From: Bacteroidota bacterium
GTDB taxonomy: Bacteria > Bacteroidota > Bacteroidia > Bacteroidales > Tenuifilaceae
NCBI GenBank assembly: GCA_029560875.1
Contig: JAKQKB010000173.1
Location: 124,001-188,000, forward strand
Length of the DNA: 64,000 nt
Reading direction: 5' to 3'
The first letter of the stretch is position 1. Each line of letters starts with the position of its first letter. The notes beneath the pieces are model-generated. The model was not told where the DNA came from. It searched no databases and was given only the letters and a program-made list of their open reading frames with translations. This document shows positions 45,891 to 55,706 of the stretch, one piece after another. The translations under genes were made by a program, and so were the position numbers.

Positions 45891-47273
45891 ATGATTACTT
45901 TTCTGCTAAATAATCGCACTATCAAAACCGATAAGAACCCTGGAATGCCTTTGCTCGATTTTATTAGGTATAGCGAGGAGCTGCCGGGCACAAAAATTGG
46001 CTGTAGGGAGGGCGACTGTGGAGCTTGTACTGTTCTGGAGGGCGTTTTAACCGATAATCAGGTAGTTTACAAAAGCATAGTATCGTGCCTTACCCCGCTT
46101 GCCAATGCGCATGGAAAGCATATTGTTACCATTGAGGGTATCAACCTCGATAATCAGCTTTCGCCGGTGCAAAAAGCGATGGTTGATAATGCCGCAACTC
46201 AATGCGGATTCTGTACGCCGGGCTTTGTGATGTCGTTTACAGGTCACTGCTTGGACAAACAAGCATCCACCGCAAAGGGTGCTATAGCATCGGTAAGTGG
46301 AAATATTTGCAGGTGCACTGGCTACAAATCTATCGAAAGGGCTGCTGAGGATATTGCCAAGTATATGCAGAACAAGGATATCGAGAATCCAATTAAATGG
46401 ATGGTTGAAAAGGGATATCTACCTCAGTATTTTCTTCAAGTGCCGAGCAAACTAAGGGATATTGAACCTATCGGCATATCAACAAATAATGCAACAGTTA
46501 TTGCTGGCGGAACCGATTTAATGGTTCAAAAAGCCGATACAATCTATGAATCCAACATACATCCTGTACTTCACAAAAAAGAGTTCAAGGGAATTACTAT
46601 TGATAATGGCCGATGCCGCATTGGTGCATCAACCACTGTAAATGAACTAATGCAATCGGCTCAAATACAGGAACTACTTCCAAACCTGAAGGAGCAGCTA
46701 ATGCTTATATCATCGGAACCTATAAGGAATATTGGAACAGTTGCAGGAAATATCGTGAACGCCTCTCCAATTGGCGATTTAAGCATTATTCTACTTGCAT
46801 TGAATTCCGAAATAACCATCCTTGACGGCGATAGAAAAAAGGGTCAACCGCTTAAGGATTTCTACCTAGGATACAAGAAGTTAAACCTACAGAAGGGCGA
46901 ACTGGTTGAATCGGTCAGCTTCCCTATTCTTAATAAGCCATACCACTTCAACTTCGAAAAGGTTAGTAAGCGTACACACCTCGATATTGCTAGCGTTAAC
47001 TCAGCAGTACTGATTAAGGTTGAAAACGATAAAATTGTGGAATGTCACTTATCGGCCGGTGGAGTATCGCCAATTCCTTTGTACCTGAAGGAGACATCCA
47101 AATTCTTGGTTGGAAAAACCATATCAACGGAAACTTTAAATCAGGCCAACGAAGTGCTTCAAGCTGAGATATCACCTATTGGCGATATCAGGGGTAGCGT
47201 TGAATACAAAAGATTACTGCTAAAACAGTTGGTTTTTGCTCATTTTTTAAAACTTTTTCCTGATAAGTGTTAA
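45891..47273 (+). CDS. Xanthine dehydrogenase-type small subunit (2Fe-2S and FAD)
   Basis: 460 residues from the ATG at 45891. N-terminal 2Fe-2S ferredoxin (CREGDCGACTVL, residues about 40-51), second 2Fe-2S domain (QCGFCTPGFVMSF and CRCTGYKSIE), then FAD-binding domain (VIAGGTDLMVQ near residue 210, IRNIGTVAGNIVNASPIGDL) and the CO dehydrogenase flavoprotein C-terminal domain. It passes electrons from the molybdenum subunit to FAD/NAD. The fused FeS and FAD form is that of bacterial XdhA. Separated from the next subunit by 94 bases containing a palindromic repeat. Confidence 0.93.
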   Translation: MITFLLNNRTIKTDKNPGMPLLDFIRYSEELPGTKIGCREGDCGACTVLEGVLTDNQVVYKSIVSCLTPLANAHGKHIVTIEGINLDNQLSPVQKAMVDNAATQCGFCTPGFVMSFTGHCLDKQASTAKGAIASVSGNICRCTGYKSIERAAEDIAKYMQNKDIENPIKWMVEKGYLPQYFLQVPSKLRDIEPIGISTNNATVIAGGTDLMVQKADTIYESNIHPVLHKKEFKGITIDNGRCRIGASTTVNELMQSAQIQELLPNLKEQLMLISSEPIRNIGTVAGNIVNASPIGDLSIILLALNSEITILDGDRKKGQPLKDFYLGYKKLNLQKGELVESVSFPILNKPYHFNFEKVSKRTHLDIASVNSAVLIKVENDKIVECHLSAGGVSPIPLYLKETSKFLVGKTISTETLNQANEVLQAEISPIGDIRGSVEYKRLLLKQLVFAHFLKLFPDKC

Positions 47274-47276
47274 TTG

Positions 47277-47339
47277 TCATTCCGGGCGAAGACCCGGAAT
47301 CCATTTCTACATATTGGATTCCTGCTTTCGCAGGAATGA
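47277..47339. repeat. Palindromic repeat between the xanthine dehydrogenase subunits
   Basis: A 63-bp imperfect palindrome. Left hairpin: attccggg/cccggaat (47279-47286, 47293-47300); right hairpin: attcctgc/gcaggaat (47318-47325, 47330-47337). The outermost tcattcc and ggaatga also pair, as do ggaatcca (47296) and tggattcc (47315), so it can fold as a cruciform. On the minus strand it reads as the IPAKAGIQ...SGSSPGMT peptide typical of widely dispersed bacterial palindromes. Confidence 0.85.
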
Positions 47340-47367
47340 AAAATTCAAAACAGATAAGTTCAACTAA

Positions 47368-49620
47368 ATGAAAAACATAGATTCCATAGGTCACGTAACA
47401 GGAAAATCGGTTTATCTGGACGATATACCCACACTCAGGGGTACTCTACACGCATCGATACTTGGCTCAACCGTTGCAAGCGGAAAAATAGTAAGGTTTG
47501 ATGCAACAAAGGCATCGGAACTAGAAGGTGTTGAGCGAATTATCACCTACAAGGAAATCACTGGCGAAAACCAAATTGGCGGAATTATTCCGGACGAACC
47601 ACTTTTTGCCGACCACGAGGTTCATTTCCACGGACAACCTATTGCCATTGCAGTTGCAACAAGCGAGTTTATTGCTCGTAAAGCAGTTTCGCTAATTGAG
47701 GTTGAATACGAGGAGCATACTCCTGTTGTAAACCCACGCGAAGCTCAACAAAAAGGTTTACTACTAATCCCTCCACGAACCTTTAAAATGGGTAATATTG
47801 ATGAAACGTGGAGTAAATGCAAGTACATCTTTGAGGGAAGCGTTGAAATGGGCGGACAAGAGCATCTGTATATCGAAACCCAGGGTTCATACGCCTATCC
47901 TATTGAAGGTGGATATATAAAGGTTCACTCTTCAACTCAAGGGCCAACTGCTGTGCAAAAAACCATATCGCGAGTGCTTGGTATTCCAATGCACCTTATT
48001 GAGGTTGATGTGGTACGTTTAGGCGGTGGATTTGGTGGGAAAGAGGACCAAGCATCGGGATTTGCTGCTATGGCAGCATTGGCAGCGCATATTCTGCAAA
48101 AGCCAGTAAAACTCGTTCTTCCCCGTCACGATGATATGCGAATGACCGGAAAGCGTCACCCTTACAGCGCCGATTTTAAAATCGGATTATCAGCCGATTA
48201 CAAAATACTTGCCTACCAAACAACGCTTTACCAAAATGGTGGCGCTGCAGCCGACCTATCGCCTGCTATTATGGAGCGTACGCTATTCCATTCAACTGGC
48301 GCCTACTTTATTCCAAATACACAGGTTACAGTTTACAGCTGCAAAACAAACCTTCCGCCTAATACCGCATTTAGAGGTTTTGGTGGGCCTCAGGGAATGT
48401 TTGTAATTGAATCGGCCATTGCAAAGGCCGCCAACGAGCTTGGTGTTCCAGTTACTGCAATTCAGGAAGCAAATCTCCTAAAGGAGAAGGATGAGTTCCA
48501 GTACGGACAAATTGCCGAGAATGTTAATATTGGCGAATGCTTTAGAACTGCAACCGACAAGTATGAGTTGAAGAAACTACAGAGCGATATCGATAACTTT
48601 AACAATCAAAACAAATACCAAAAACGCGGTTTGGCATTGATGCCATTGTGCTTTGGGATATCGTTCACCAATACATCAATGAATCAGGCTCGCGCATTGG
48701 TACATATTTATCAGGATGGTAGCGTATCGGTTAGCACTGGTGTAATTGAAATGGGACAAGGCGTAAGCACTAAACTTGCCCAAATTGCATCAAAAACCTT
48801 CGGCATTAACATTGAAAAAGTAATAATTCACTCCACCAATACTTCTAGAGTCGCAAACACATCCCCCACTGCGGCCAGTAGTGGAGCCGATTTAAATGGA
48901 AACGCCCTCTTAGTTGCTGCAAATGCATTGCTAAAAAGGCTAAAAGAGGTTGCGGCAGAAATTACGGATAGCAAACCGGAACAAATTGAATTCGTTAATA
49001 ACAATGTGCTGTTAAACGGAGAATCTACTGGAATAAGTTGGGAAAAACTAATTATGACAGCCTATCTAAAGAGAGTTTGTCTTAGCGAGAATGGCCATTA
49101 CGCTACTCCAACTATACACTTCGATAAAATCAAGGAAAAAGGGCATCCATTTGCTTACCACGTTTACGGGACAGCAGCAATTGCTGTTACAGTTGATTGC
49201 ATTAGGGGCACTTACGAAATTGACGATGTGCTTATTGTACACGACTTTGGCAACAGCATTAACCCAACCATTGACCTAGGTCAGGTTGAAGGTGCAGTGG
49301 TACAAGGCATTGGCTGGGCAACACTGGAGGAGTTAGCTTATAACGAAAAAGGTAAATTACTATCCAATAGTTTATCAACCTATAAGGTACCCGATATCTA
49401 CTTTGCCCCAAAAACGCTGAAATGCGAAGCATTAAATACCAAAGGCCCCGAACTTGCTGTGTTTAAGTCGAAAGCAGTTGGCGAACCGCCGTTTATGTAT
49501 GGTATTGCAGCTTACTTCGCAATTCAAAATGCGATAAAATCGTTCAATCCGAACTACAAACCTGACTTTAATTTACCAATGACTCCTGAGAAGGTTTTGA
49601 TGAGGCTTTATGGAAATTAA
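47368..49620 (+). CDS. Xanthine dehydrogenase-type molybdenum subunit
   Basis: 750 residues. Aldehyde oxidase/xanthine dehydrogenase a/b hammerhead domain first (GKSVYLDDIPTLRGTLHA), then the molybdopterin-binding domains: RLGGGFGGKED, FRGFGGPQGMF (with the substrate-arginine region) and VIEMGQGVSTKLAQIA, and the C-terminal FKSKAVGEPPFMYG, with the catalytic Glu in VGEPP. Members hydroxylate purines (hypoxanthine, xanthine) or related heterocycles. Residue-level specificity is not certain; the YgfK and MocA neighbours fit the purine-degradation type. Confidence 0.93.
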   Translation: MKNIDSIGHVTGKSVYLDDIPTLRGTLHASILGSTVASGKIVRFDATKASELEGVERIITYKEITGENQIGGIIPDEPLFADHEVHFHGQPIAIAVATSEFIARKAVSLIEVEYEEHTPVVNPREAQQKGLLLIPPRTFKMGNIDETWSKCKYIFEGSVEMGGQEHLYIETQGSYAYPIEGGYIKVHSSTQGPTAVQKTISRVLGIPMHLIEVDVVRLGGGFGGKEDQASGFAAMAALAAHILQKPVKLVLPRHDDMRMTGKRHPYSADFKIGLSADYKILAYQTTLYQNGGAAADLSPAIMERTLFHSTGAYFIPNTQVTVYSCKTNLPPNTAFRGFGGPQGMFVIESAIAKAANELGVPVTAIQEANLLKEKDEFQYGQIAENVNIGECFRTATDKYELKKLQSDIDNFNNQNKYQKRGLALMPLCFGISFTNTSMNQARALVHIYQDGSVSVSTGVIEMGQGVSTKLAQIASKTFGINIEKVIIHSTNTSRVANTSPTAASSGADLNGNALLVAANALLKRLKEVAAEITDSKPEQIEFVNNNVLLNGESTGISWEKLIMTAYLKRVCLSENGHYATPTIHFDKIKEKGHPFAYHVYGTAAIAVTVDCIRGTYEIDDVLIVHDFGNSINPTIDLGQVEGAVVQGIGWATLEELAYNEKGKLLSNSLSTYKVPDIYFAPKTLKCEALNTKGPELAVFKSKAVGEPPFMYGIAAYFAIQNAIKSFNPNYKPDFNLPMTPEKVLMRLYGN

Positions 49621-49673
49621 TGGGGATTAGGTTGCAGATATTCTACTAATCTCTAATTATAAGACATATAAGA

Positions 49674-49701
49674 AAAGCGTGAGACAAAAATCCCACGCTT
49701 T
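49674..49701. terminator. Terminator between convergent xdh and ygfK genes
   Basis: 8-bp stem aaagcgtg/cacgcttt (49674-49681, 49694-49701), 12-base loop, with AT-rich runs on both sides. It serves the convergent genes. Confidence 0.75.
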
Positions 49702-49721
49702 AATTTTATCTGTTGATTTAA

Positions 49722-52700
49722 TTATAGCTGCTTAGCACCTTGCAATATTATACTCATTTCGGCTGCGTGCTGGAACTGTATTTGTTTAACGCAGGGTGTT
49801 TTTGCTTTTGCCTCAAGCAATTTAAAATCGGCTTGGTTGAAACGGGCAAAAACATGGTCGGTTTCGTAAATAAACTCATCACCTATTTCTGATAGAGTTT
49901 TGAAACCACCGGGTTGTTTGTAAATCAAATTTACCCTGTCTTTTAGATGGACAACCATATAGCCCTCCTCGCACTTATTGAACGATTCAGTTGTAATATG
50001 AATTTTTGGCTTAGCCATATAAGGTGCGCTGTCAGTTGGACAGAATGTTCCACAGTTGCCACACTCGTTACAGAAATTGGCGATGTTTAGTATTTGGTAC
50101 CTTTGATTTATTACAAAATCCTTATCGGGTTGATACTCCAATGCTCCATTCTCTCCAACAACTACTTTTTGGAGTTTCAAACTAATAGGTTCAACTTGGT
50201 AGGAGTAATTCGCAAGGTTTGGACACACTGTTGTGCAGATATTGCAAATCTCGTCGCAGTTTAGGCAGCGCTTGGCCTCTTCAACAATTGTGTTTTCATC
50301 GAGGGTTTGGCTAACCAACTTAAACGTTTTACTATCCTCCAGCGAGATTGAGTGAACCTCTGGAGCAAACTTGCGCTGCGAGCGCATTTCCATTAACTCT
50401 TTCTTTGAGTGATTTTTACCTTCAACTTTAACAGTATTTACGTTAAAGCCCGATTGCTTAATGATTTGCTCAGCAGCCTTTCGTCCATCGCCGATAGCAT
50501 TAATAGCGGTTGACGCGCCACGTAAAGCATCGCCACCAATATATACATTGCCCAGCAGGGTTTTATAGGTTCTGGTATCGGCCTTTAAAAGTTCGCTTGG
50601 AACAAAATCAATATCCAAAGCTTGACCTACTGCAGGGATTATTACATCGCAGTCTATTTCGTACTCCGAATTAGCAACTTTTACAGGATTTGGACGACCT
50701 TTGGCATCAACTCCCTTTAGCTCCATTCTGCTGCAAAGCAAGGATTTAACCTTACCATTGGCCGAGATAACCTTTTCGGGTGCTGTTAACTCAACAATCT
50801 GAATTCCCTCCTCAATAACAGCGCTTATTTCGCCCTCGTCGGCTGGCATTTCATCAATGGTTCTTCGGTAAACAACAGTAACCTTTCCGTTATTTCCAAC
50901 CAAACGATGCGCTGTGCGCGCAGAGTCCATTGCGGTGTTTCCACCTCCAATAATCACTACGTTTTTGCCTAGTTCCTTAATACTACCGTCTTTAACACCG
51001 AAAAGTAGCGATAGCGGGTCAATAACACCTGATGTTTCAATTCCTTCGATATTCAAATCGGCCGACTTTTGCGCACCGGGCGATAGGTAAACGTAATCGT
51101 ATGTAGATTTTAGCTTTGTAAACTCATCCTTATCAACCTTGTGGTTGTATGCTATTTTAACTCCAAGTTGCTCCAATCGGCTGAAATCGCGATTAATGGC
51201 CTCATCCGTCAATCTAAATCCAGGAATTGCGTATTTAACCATACCTCCGGATTTTGTGTGAGCCTCAAAAACATCAACCTTAAAGCCATTAATGGCAAGG
51301 TAAAATGCACAGGATAAACCCGATGGACCAGCCCCAACAATTGCAGCCGATTTTCCATTGGCAGTTTTTGTATTTAACTTGATATCGGAGTTCTCCGCAA
51401 TAAAGCGCTTTACCTCACGAATAAGCAACGAATCGTCGTAATTAATCCTAGAACACTTATTCTGACATTGATGGTCGCAAACCATACCCGTAATTGATGG
51501 GAATGGGTTGGTTTTAAGAATCACCTCAAGTGCTTTATCGTACTGTTTTGTGGCTGTGAAGTATAGGTAATCTGGAATATCCTGATTGGTTGCGCAAGTA
51601 TCGCGACAAGGTGCCGAAATACAATCGAAGTAATCCAACTCACGCTTTGTCTTAATGGATGGCTCACGCAAATGGTCGCGGGTGTAAAGTTTATTCTTCA
51701 GAACATCGTCGGCATACTTTTTAAGGAATTGATGTGTCGATTCCTTTTCAACCATCTCAACAATATTATTACACTTGCCTTTAGCAATATCGTTGGTGAT
51801 ATTCTCTACATATTGATTTAACCTTGTGTAACCACCTGGCTTGAGTAAATCGGAACAAACCGTGATAGTTCTGAATCCGCACTTTAAGGTATCGGTTACG
51901 TTGAATGCATTTACACCAGCCGAGAACGACAGCAGGAGTTTGCCGTTAAACTCGTTCTGCAACTTCCGTGCAACGTTTATTGATACTGGATGCAACGCTC
52001 TTCCGCTCATATACATCATCTCAACATCGGACTTAAAGGCATTCTTTGTGTTCACCGATTCAAGCGTGTTTGTCAACTTTAAACCAAAGGTTAAACCTTG
52101 CTTATCGGCAGTTTGCTGCAACGAGTTGATAATTTTTACTGCATCGGGATACTTTAGGTCGTGCTCAAAGGCGATATCAGGAACGTTTGTCTTGAATTTT
52201 AACTCCTTGTTAAGAATTCGTCTTAGCTCCTCAGGCCCCAATAGGGTTGGATTTAACTTAACGAAAGTATGCAGTTTTTTCTCGGTAAGCAGATATTTTG
52301 CAATGTCCTCAATCTCGTTGGCAGGGCATCCGTGCATTGTGGATAGCGTGATATTGTTTGAGAGTTGATGCGGAATACTGATTTTTTCCACATCAGGGTA
52401 AAGCGACTTAACTCTCTCTACTTTCTCTGCCAATTCAGCCTTGCAGCTGTTCATCTTATCGAAAAACCATTGAACGTTGGGTTGCTTAATCCCCTCAAGG
52501 TTGTAGCCAACGCTCATATTGAAAATGGTGTTTGGGCCAGCACCAAAGCCTAATTTATGGTTTAGTATGTGGATAATAACCCAGGCATTGAGGTACTCGT
52601 TAAAACTCTGCTCAATCTTTAGCTCCTGCGACCACTCACAGTTATAGCCCTCGTCCTGCATATCGATACAGGGCTTGGAAATTTCTAGTTCATCTAAAGT

Positions 52701-52964
52701 CTGGATAGTTTTTAACTCAATGTAACGACAACCCATTAACCACGACACAATGATGTTCTGCGCCAATTGGGTGTGAGGGCCTGCAGCAACGCCTAGGGGC
52801 GTATCTATTTTTTGTCCGAAAATCTCGGTATTTAACTTACTATTTTGCGATGGATTGAAAAATAAATCCTTGTTGATACCAAATATTGATTGATTTTTCT
52901 GAAATTCGTTCAAAATCATTTGGAGCATCTGCTCCACGGGAATTGTGTAGAATTTATCGGTCAT
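49722..52964 (-). CDS. ygfK: YgfK-like putative selenate reductase / flavin oxidoreductase
   Basis: 1080 residues. Order: dihydroorotate dehydrogenase-like N-terminal domain (about 30-430), Cys-rich 4Fe-4S linker (CISAPCRDTCATNQDIP, DHQCQNKCSRI), glutamate synthase beta-like FAD/NAD(P)H domains (VGAGPSGLSCAFYLA, VIIGGGNTAMDSARTA), then two ferredoxin-type clusters (CLNCDEICNICTTVCPN, CNECGNCGTFCPT). E. coli YgfK has the same design and is encoded in the ygfK-ssnA-ygfM-xdhD-mocA purine cluster. In this window it lies between a xanthine dehydrogenase and a MocA gene, the same association. Its reaction is not established. Confidence 0.9.
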   Translation of the reverse strand: MTDKFYTIPVEQMLQMILNEFQKNQSIFGINKDLFFNPSQNSKLNTEIFGQKIDTPLGVAAGPHTQLAQNIIVSWLMGCRYIELKTIQTLDELEISKPCIDMQDEGYNCEWSQELKIEQSFNEYLNAWVIIHILNHKLGFGAGPNTIFNMSVGYNLEGIKQPNVQWFFDKMNSCKAELAEKVERVKSLYPDVEKISIPHQLSNNITLSTMHGCPANEIEDIAKYLLTEKKLHTFVKLNPTLLGPEELRRILNKELKFKTNVPDIAFEHDLKYPDAVKIINSLQQTADKQGLTFGLKLTNTLESVNTKNAFKSDVEMMYMSGRALHPVSINVARKLQNEFNGKLLLSFSAGVNAFNVTDTLKCGFRTITVCSDLLKPGGYTRLNQYVENITNDIAKGKCNNIVEMVEKESTHQFLKKYADDVLKNKLYTRDHLREPSIKTKRELDYFDCISAPCRDTCATNQDIPDYLYFTATKQYDKALEVILKTNPFPSITGMVCDHQCQNKCSRINYDDSLLIREVKRFIAENSDIKLNTKTANGKSAAIVGAGPSGLSCAFYLAINGFKVDVFEAHTKSGGMVKYAIPGFRLTDEAINRDFSRLEQLGVKIAYNHKVDKDEFTKLKSTYDYVYLSPGAQKSADLNIEGIETSGVIDPLSLLFGVKDGSIKELGKNVVIIGGGNTAMDSARTAHRLVGNNGKVTVVYRRTIDEMPADEGEISAVIEEGIQIVELTAPEKVISANGKVKSLLCSRMELKGVDAKGRPNPVKVANSEYEIDCDVIIPAVGQALDIDFVPSELLKADTRTYKTLLGNVYIGGDALRGASTAINAIGDGRKAAEQIIKQSGFNVNTVKVEGKNHSKKELMEMRSQRKFAPEVHSISLEDSKTFKLVSQTLDENTIVEEAKRCLNCDEICNICTTVCPNLANYSYQVEPISLKLQKVVVGENGALEYQPDKDFVINQRYQILNIANFCNECGNCGTFCPTDSAPYMAKPKIHITTESFNKCEEGYMVVHLKDRVNLIYKQPGGFKTLSEIGDEFIYETDHVFARFNQADFKLLEAKAKTPCVKQIQFQHAAEMSIILQGAKQL

Positions 52965-52987
52965 AGTTTTAGTGAAAAGTTATATCA

Positions 52988-52995
52988 CAAAACTA
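52988..52995 (-). promoter_or_regulatory. Promoter -7 element of ygfK
   Basis: TAGTTTTG on the minus strand matches TAnnTTTG exactly, 24 bases upstream of the ygfK ATG; a -33 element is not evident. Confidence 0.4.
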
Positions 52996-53060
52996 AAAAT
53001 AAACGCCGGAAGAATTACATTTGTCATTAAAATTATTAATTATTTGGAAAAATATTATAG

Positions 53061-53663
53061 ATGCAAGTTGTAACGCAGAAAAATATATCAGCAATTATTC
53101 TTTCGGCTGGAAAATCTGAACGAATGGGTGTGCCAAAATTCTCGTTACGATTCAATACTGAAACAACATTTCTGGAAAAACTGATTGACGAATACCACTC
53201 CTTTGGTTGTAATGAGATTATAGTTGTGCTTAACGAAACCAGCGCAGTTCTTTATCATCAGCTAAAATTAAGCGTTCCAAGCAATCTAAGGGTTGTTATT
53301 AACCATCATCCCGAATGGGAAAGGTTTTACTCGCTTAAGTTGGCCGCTTTGGCTTTGAATGAGGTAAAGCCTGTGTTTGTTAGTAATATTGACAATCCGT
53401 TTCTAAATCAAGAAACTCTAGACATTCTATTCAAAGAGGTTGATAATTTCGACTATATCAGCCCCAGTTTTAAAGGAAAAGGGGGACATCCATTCTTACT
53501 GTCTGCAAAAGTTATAAATGAATTAAAAACCGAAAAACAGGACCAAATTCACCTAAAAGAGTTTTTAGGAAAATACTCTAAAAAACTGGAAGAGGTAAAT
53601 GATGAAAAAATTTTATTGAATATCAACACAATGGAGGATTATAGCCGATTTTTCAATTTATAG
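53061..53663 (+). CDS. mocA: Molybdenum cofactor nucleotidyltransferase, MocA type
   Basis: 200 residues. A MobA/MocA nucleotidyltransferase: the NTP-binding LSAGKSERMGVPK lies at the N-terminus, NIDNPFLNQETL is the metal-binding second motif and GKGGHPFLL the MocA-type GHP loop. MocA transfers CMP to molybdopterin for xanthine dehydrogenase-type enzymes. Divergent from ygfK and near both xanthine dehydrogenase genes, so the cofactor partner is clear. MobA or another nucleotidyltransferase is the alternative. Confidence 0.9.
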   Translation: MQVVTQKNISAIILSAGKSERMGVPKFSLRFNTETTFLEKLIDEYHSFGCNEIIVVLNETSAVLYHQLKLSVPSNLRVVINHHPEWERFYSLKLAALALNEVKPVFVSNIDNPFLNQETLDILFKEVDNFDYISPSFKGKGGHPFLLSAKVINELKTEKQDQIHLKEFLGKYSKKLEEVNDEKILLNINTMEDYSRFFNL

Positions 53664-53720
53664 CCAACAACTATTGCGCAAAAAATCAATATATTAGCAA
53701 GACAATTACATCATTGCTAA

Positions 53721-55706
53721 ATGGAACTTTCGCTACTAAAGGATATTGTAATAATTTTTGCCCTATCAACCCTTGTAAACCTTATTTTCACAAGGATTAA
53801 GGTACCTACAGTTGTTGGTTACCTTATGACCGGTATCATTGCAGGCCCTCACCTACTGGGTTTAGTTCACACGGAGCATCAAATAGAATTACTTGCCGAA
53901 ATTGGAGTAATACTTCTACTTTTCACCATTGGCATGGAGTTCTCACTCAAGCATCTCCTTAAAATTAGGCGCATTGTCTTCTTCGGCGGATTAATCCAGG
54001 TAACCATTACCGCAGGAGTATTCTACATTGTATCAACTTTCTACGAACTCGATTGGCACTCAGGGCTATTTATTGGTTTCCTCGTAGCGCTTAGCAGTTC
54101 CGCACTTGTACTAAAACTTTTACAGGAACGCTCTGAGTTAACCTCAAACTATGGACGTACCACGCTTGGAATACTCATTTTTCAGGATTTAATGCTTGTC
54201 CCCCTACTCCTATTCACAAATTTACTTGGCAACAAAGAGGTTGATTTATCTAGAGAACTAATTGTGATTTCCATTAAAGCAGTTATAATAATTGCAGTGG
54301 TTTATGCTGGTAACAAATGGCTTTTCCCAAAACTACTACATCATATTGCTCTGAGTAAAAATCAGGAACTTTTCCTGATGAGTATTTTGTTGATTTGTTT
54401 ATCCATAGCCCTTTTAACCTCGCAAATGGGCATGTCGCTTGCTTTTGGTGCATTCCTGGCAGGGTTAATGATATCGGAATCGCATTACAGCCATAACGCC
54501 TTCTCAAACCTAATACCCTTCAAGGATACCTTCACCAGTTTCTTCTTTGTTTCTATTGGAATGCTGTTGGATTTGGGTTTTGTAATTGAAAATTTGCCCA
54601 TAGTTATCCTTAGCGTTTTCCTTGTAATTTCAATAAAATCGATAATTGGTGCATTTACTGGATTTATTCTGGGTCATACTTTCCGTGGATTTGTAGTAAT
54701 TGGTATTGCGCTTAGTCAGGTTGGAGAATTCTCCTTTATTCTGGCTAAAATTGGGGTCAATAACTCAATAATTACAAACTATTACTACCAACTGTTCTTG
54801 GCTGTAGCTGTAATTACAATGGCCTTATCGCCATTCTTAATGAGGGCCTCATTACCATTTGCTAACTTACTCCTCAAGTTAAATCCACCTAAGTTTTTAG
54901 TTGATGGGCTTTTCCCTTTGCAGGAGATGGAGATTCCAAACTTTAAGAACCATTTAGTGATAATTGGTAAGGATGCAAGCTCACTAAAGCTATCCAAAAT
55001 GGCACAGAATAGCAATATTCAGCATGTATCCATAATCTTTGACCCGCTTACAGCCAAGGAGAAAATGGATGGTGGCGATACTGTTGTATATGGCGATGCC
55101 GTGAACGAGCCAATACTTATGAAAGCTCACGTTGACACAGCTGATGTGGTTGTGGTTTCAGTAGGTAGCCTTATTCCTTGTATGGCAATTATTGAGAAAG
55201 TACGAAGTATCAATAAGAAGGTCTATATTATTGCCCGCTCCAAGTATATAGCCAATGTAAAACAACTCTACGAGATAGGTGCAGACCAAGTATTGCCCGA
55301 GAAATTTGAAATAGCTATAGACCTATTCAACAGAATATTGGTAAATAAACTATACCCGCAGAGAGAGGTTAACCGAATTTTAAACCATATCCGCAGTGAG
55401 AATCTCGGAGTATACACCGAGATGGACATCGTGAACCAACCCACCATTATGGATGAACTGCCCAATATGAACATTACGGCAATTAAGGTAGACTCTAACT
55501 CCCTGCTCGATGGTAAAACTCTAGCTGAAAGTCAGCTACGAAACAAAACGGGCGTAACGTTACTTGCGATTAAACGAGGCGATGAAATTATTGAACACCC
55601 ATCGCCAACCACAATTTTTCAGGGTAACGATATTGTTTACGTATTGGGAAATCCGGAGCAGGTAAATTTGGCGGTAGAACAATTTACAAAAGAAGAAGCC
55701 AACTAA
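53721..55706 (+). CDS. CPA2 cation/proton antiporter with TrkA domains (KefB/C type)
   Basis: 661 residues. Sodium/hydrogen exchanger domain with about 12 membrane helices (residues 5-380; VPTVVGYLMTGIIAGPHLLG, LLFTIGMEFSLKHLL), then RCK N-terminal domain (about 415-530; NHLVIIGKDASSLKLSK, VVYGDAVNEPIL, VSVGSLIPCM) and RCK C-terminal domain (about 570-655). KefB/C-type efflux of potassium in exchange for protons, gated through the RCK domains by nucleotides or metabolites. The Rossmann glycine motif is degenerate (IGKDAS), so NAD binding may be altered. The stop overlaps the convergent cold-shock-domain gene by 4 bases. Confidence 0.92.
   Translation: MELSLLKDIVIIFALSTLVNLIFTRIKVPTVVGYLMTGIIAGPHLLGLVHTEHQIELLAEIGVILLLFTIGMEFSLKHLLKIRRIVFFGGLIQVTITAGVFYIVSTFYELDWHSGLFIGFLVALSSSALVLKLLQERSELTSNYGRTTLGILIFQDLMLVPLLLFTNLLGNKEVDLSRELIVISIKAVIIIAVVYAGNKWLFPKLLHHIALSKNQELFLMSILLICLSIALLTSQMGMSLAFGAFLAGLMISESHYSHNAFSNLIPFKDTFTSFFFVSIGMLLDLGFVIENLPIVILSVFLVISIKSIIGAFTGFILGHTFRGFVVIGIALSQVGEFSFILAKIGVNNSIITNYYYQLFLAVAVITMALSPFLMRASLPFANLLLKLNPPKFLVDGLFPLQEMEIPNFKNHLVIIGKDASSLKLSKMAQNSNIQHVSIIFDPLTAKEKMDGGDTVVYGDAVNEPILMKAHVDTADVVVVSVGSLIPCMAIIEKVRSINKKVYIIARSKYIANVKQLYEIGADQVLPEKFEIAIDLFNRILVNKLYPQREVNRILNHIRSENLGVYTEMDIVNQPTIMDELPNMNITAIKVDSNSLLDGKTLAESQLRNKTGVTLLAIKRGDEIIEHPSPTTIFQGNDIVYVLGNPEQVNLAVEQFTKEEAN

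Noticed and set aside
47188-47394. Antisense ORF of 68 codons across the xanthine dehydrogenase gap
   Set aside because: Its sequence is the translation of the palindromic repeat (IPAKAGIQ...SGSSPGMT) flanked by antisense of the real genes; such peptides are a known artefact of this repeat type.
51841-52368. 175-codon plus-strand ORF within ygfK
   Set aside because: Opposite-strand shadow; the ygfK product has clear domains over the same bases.
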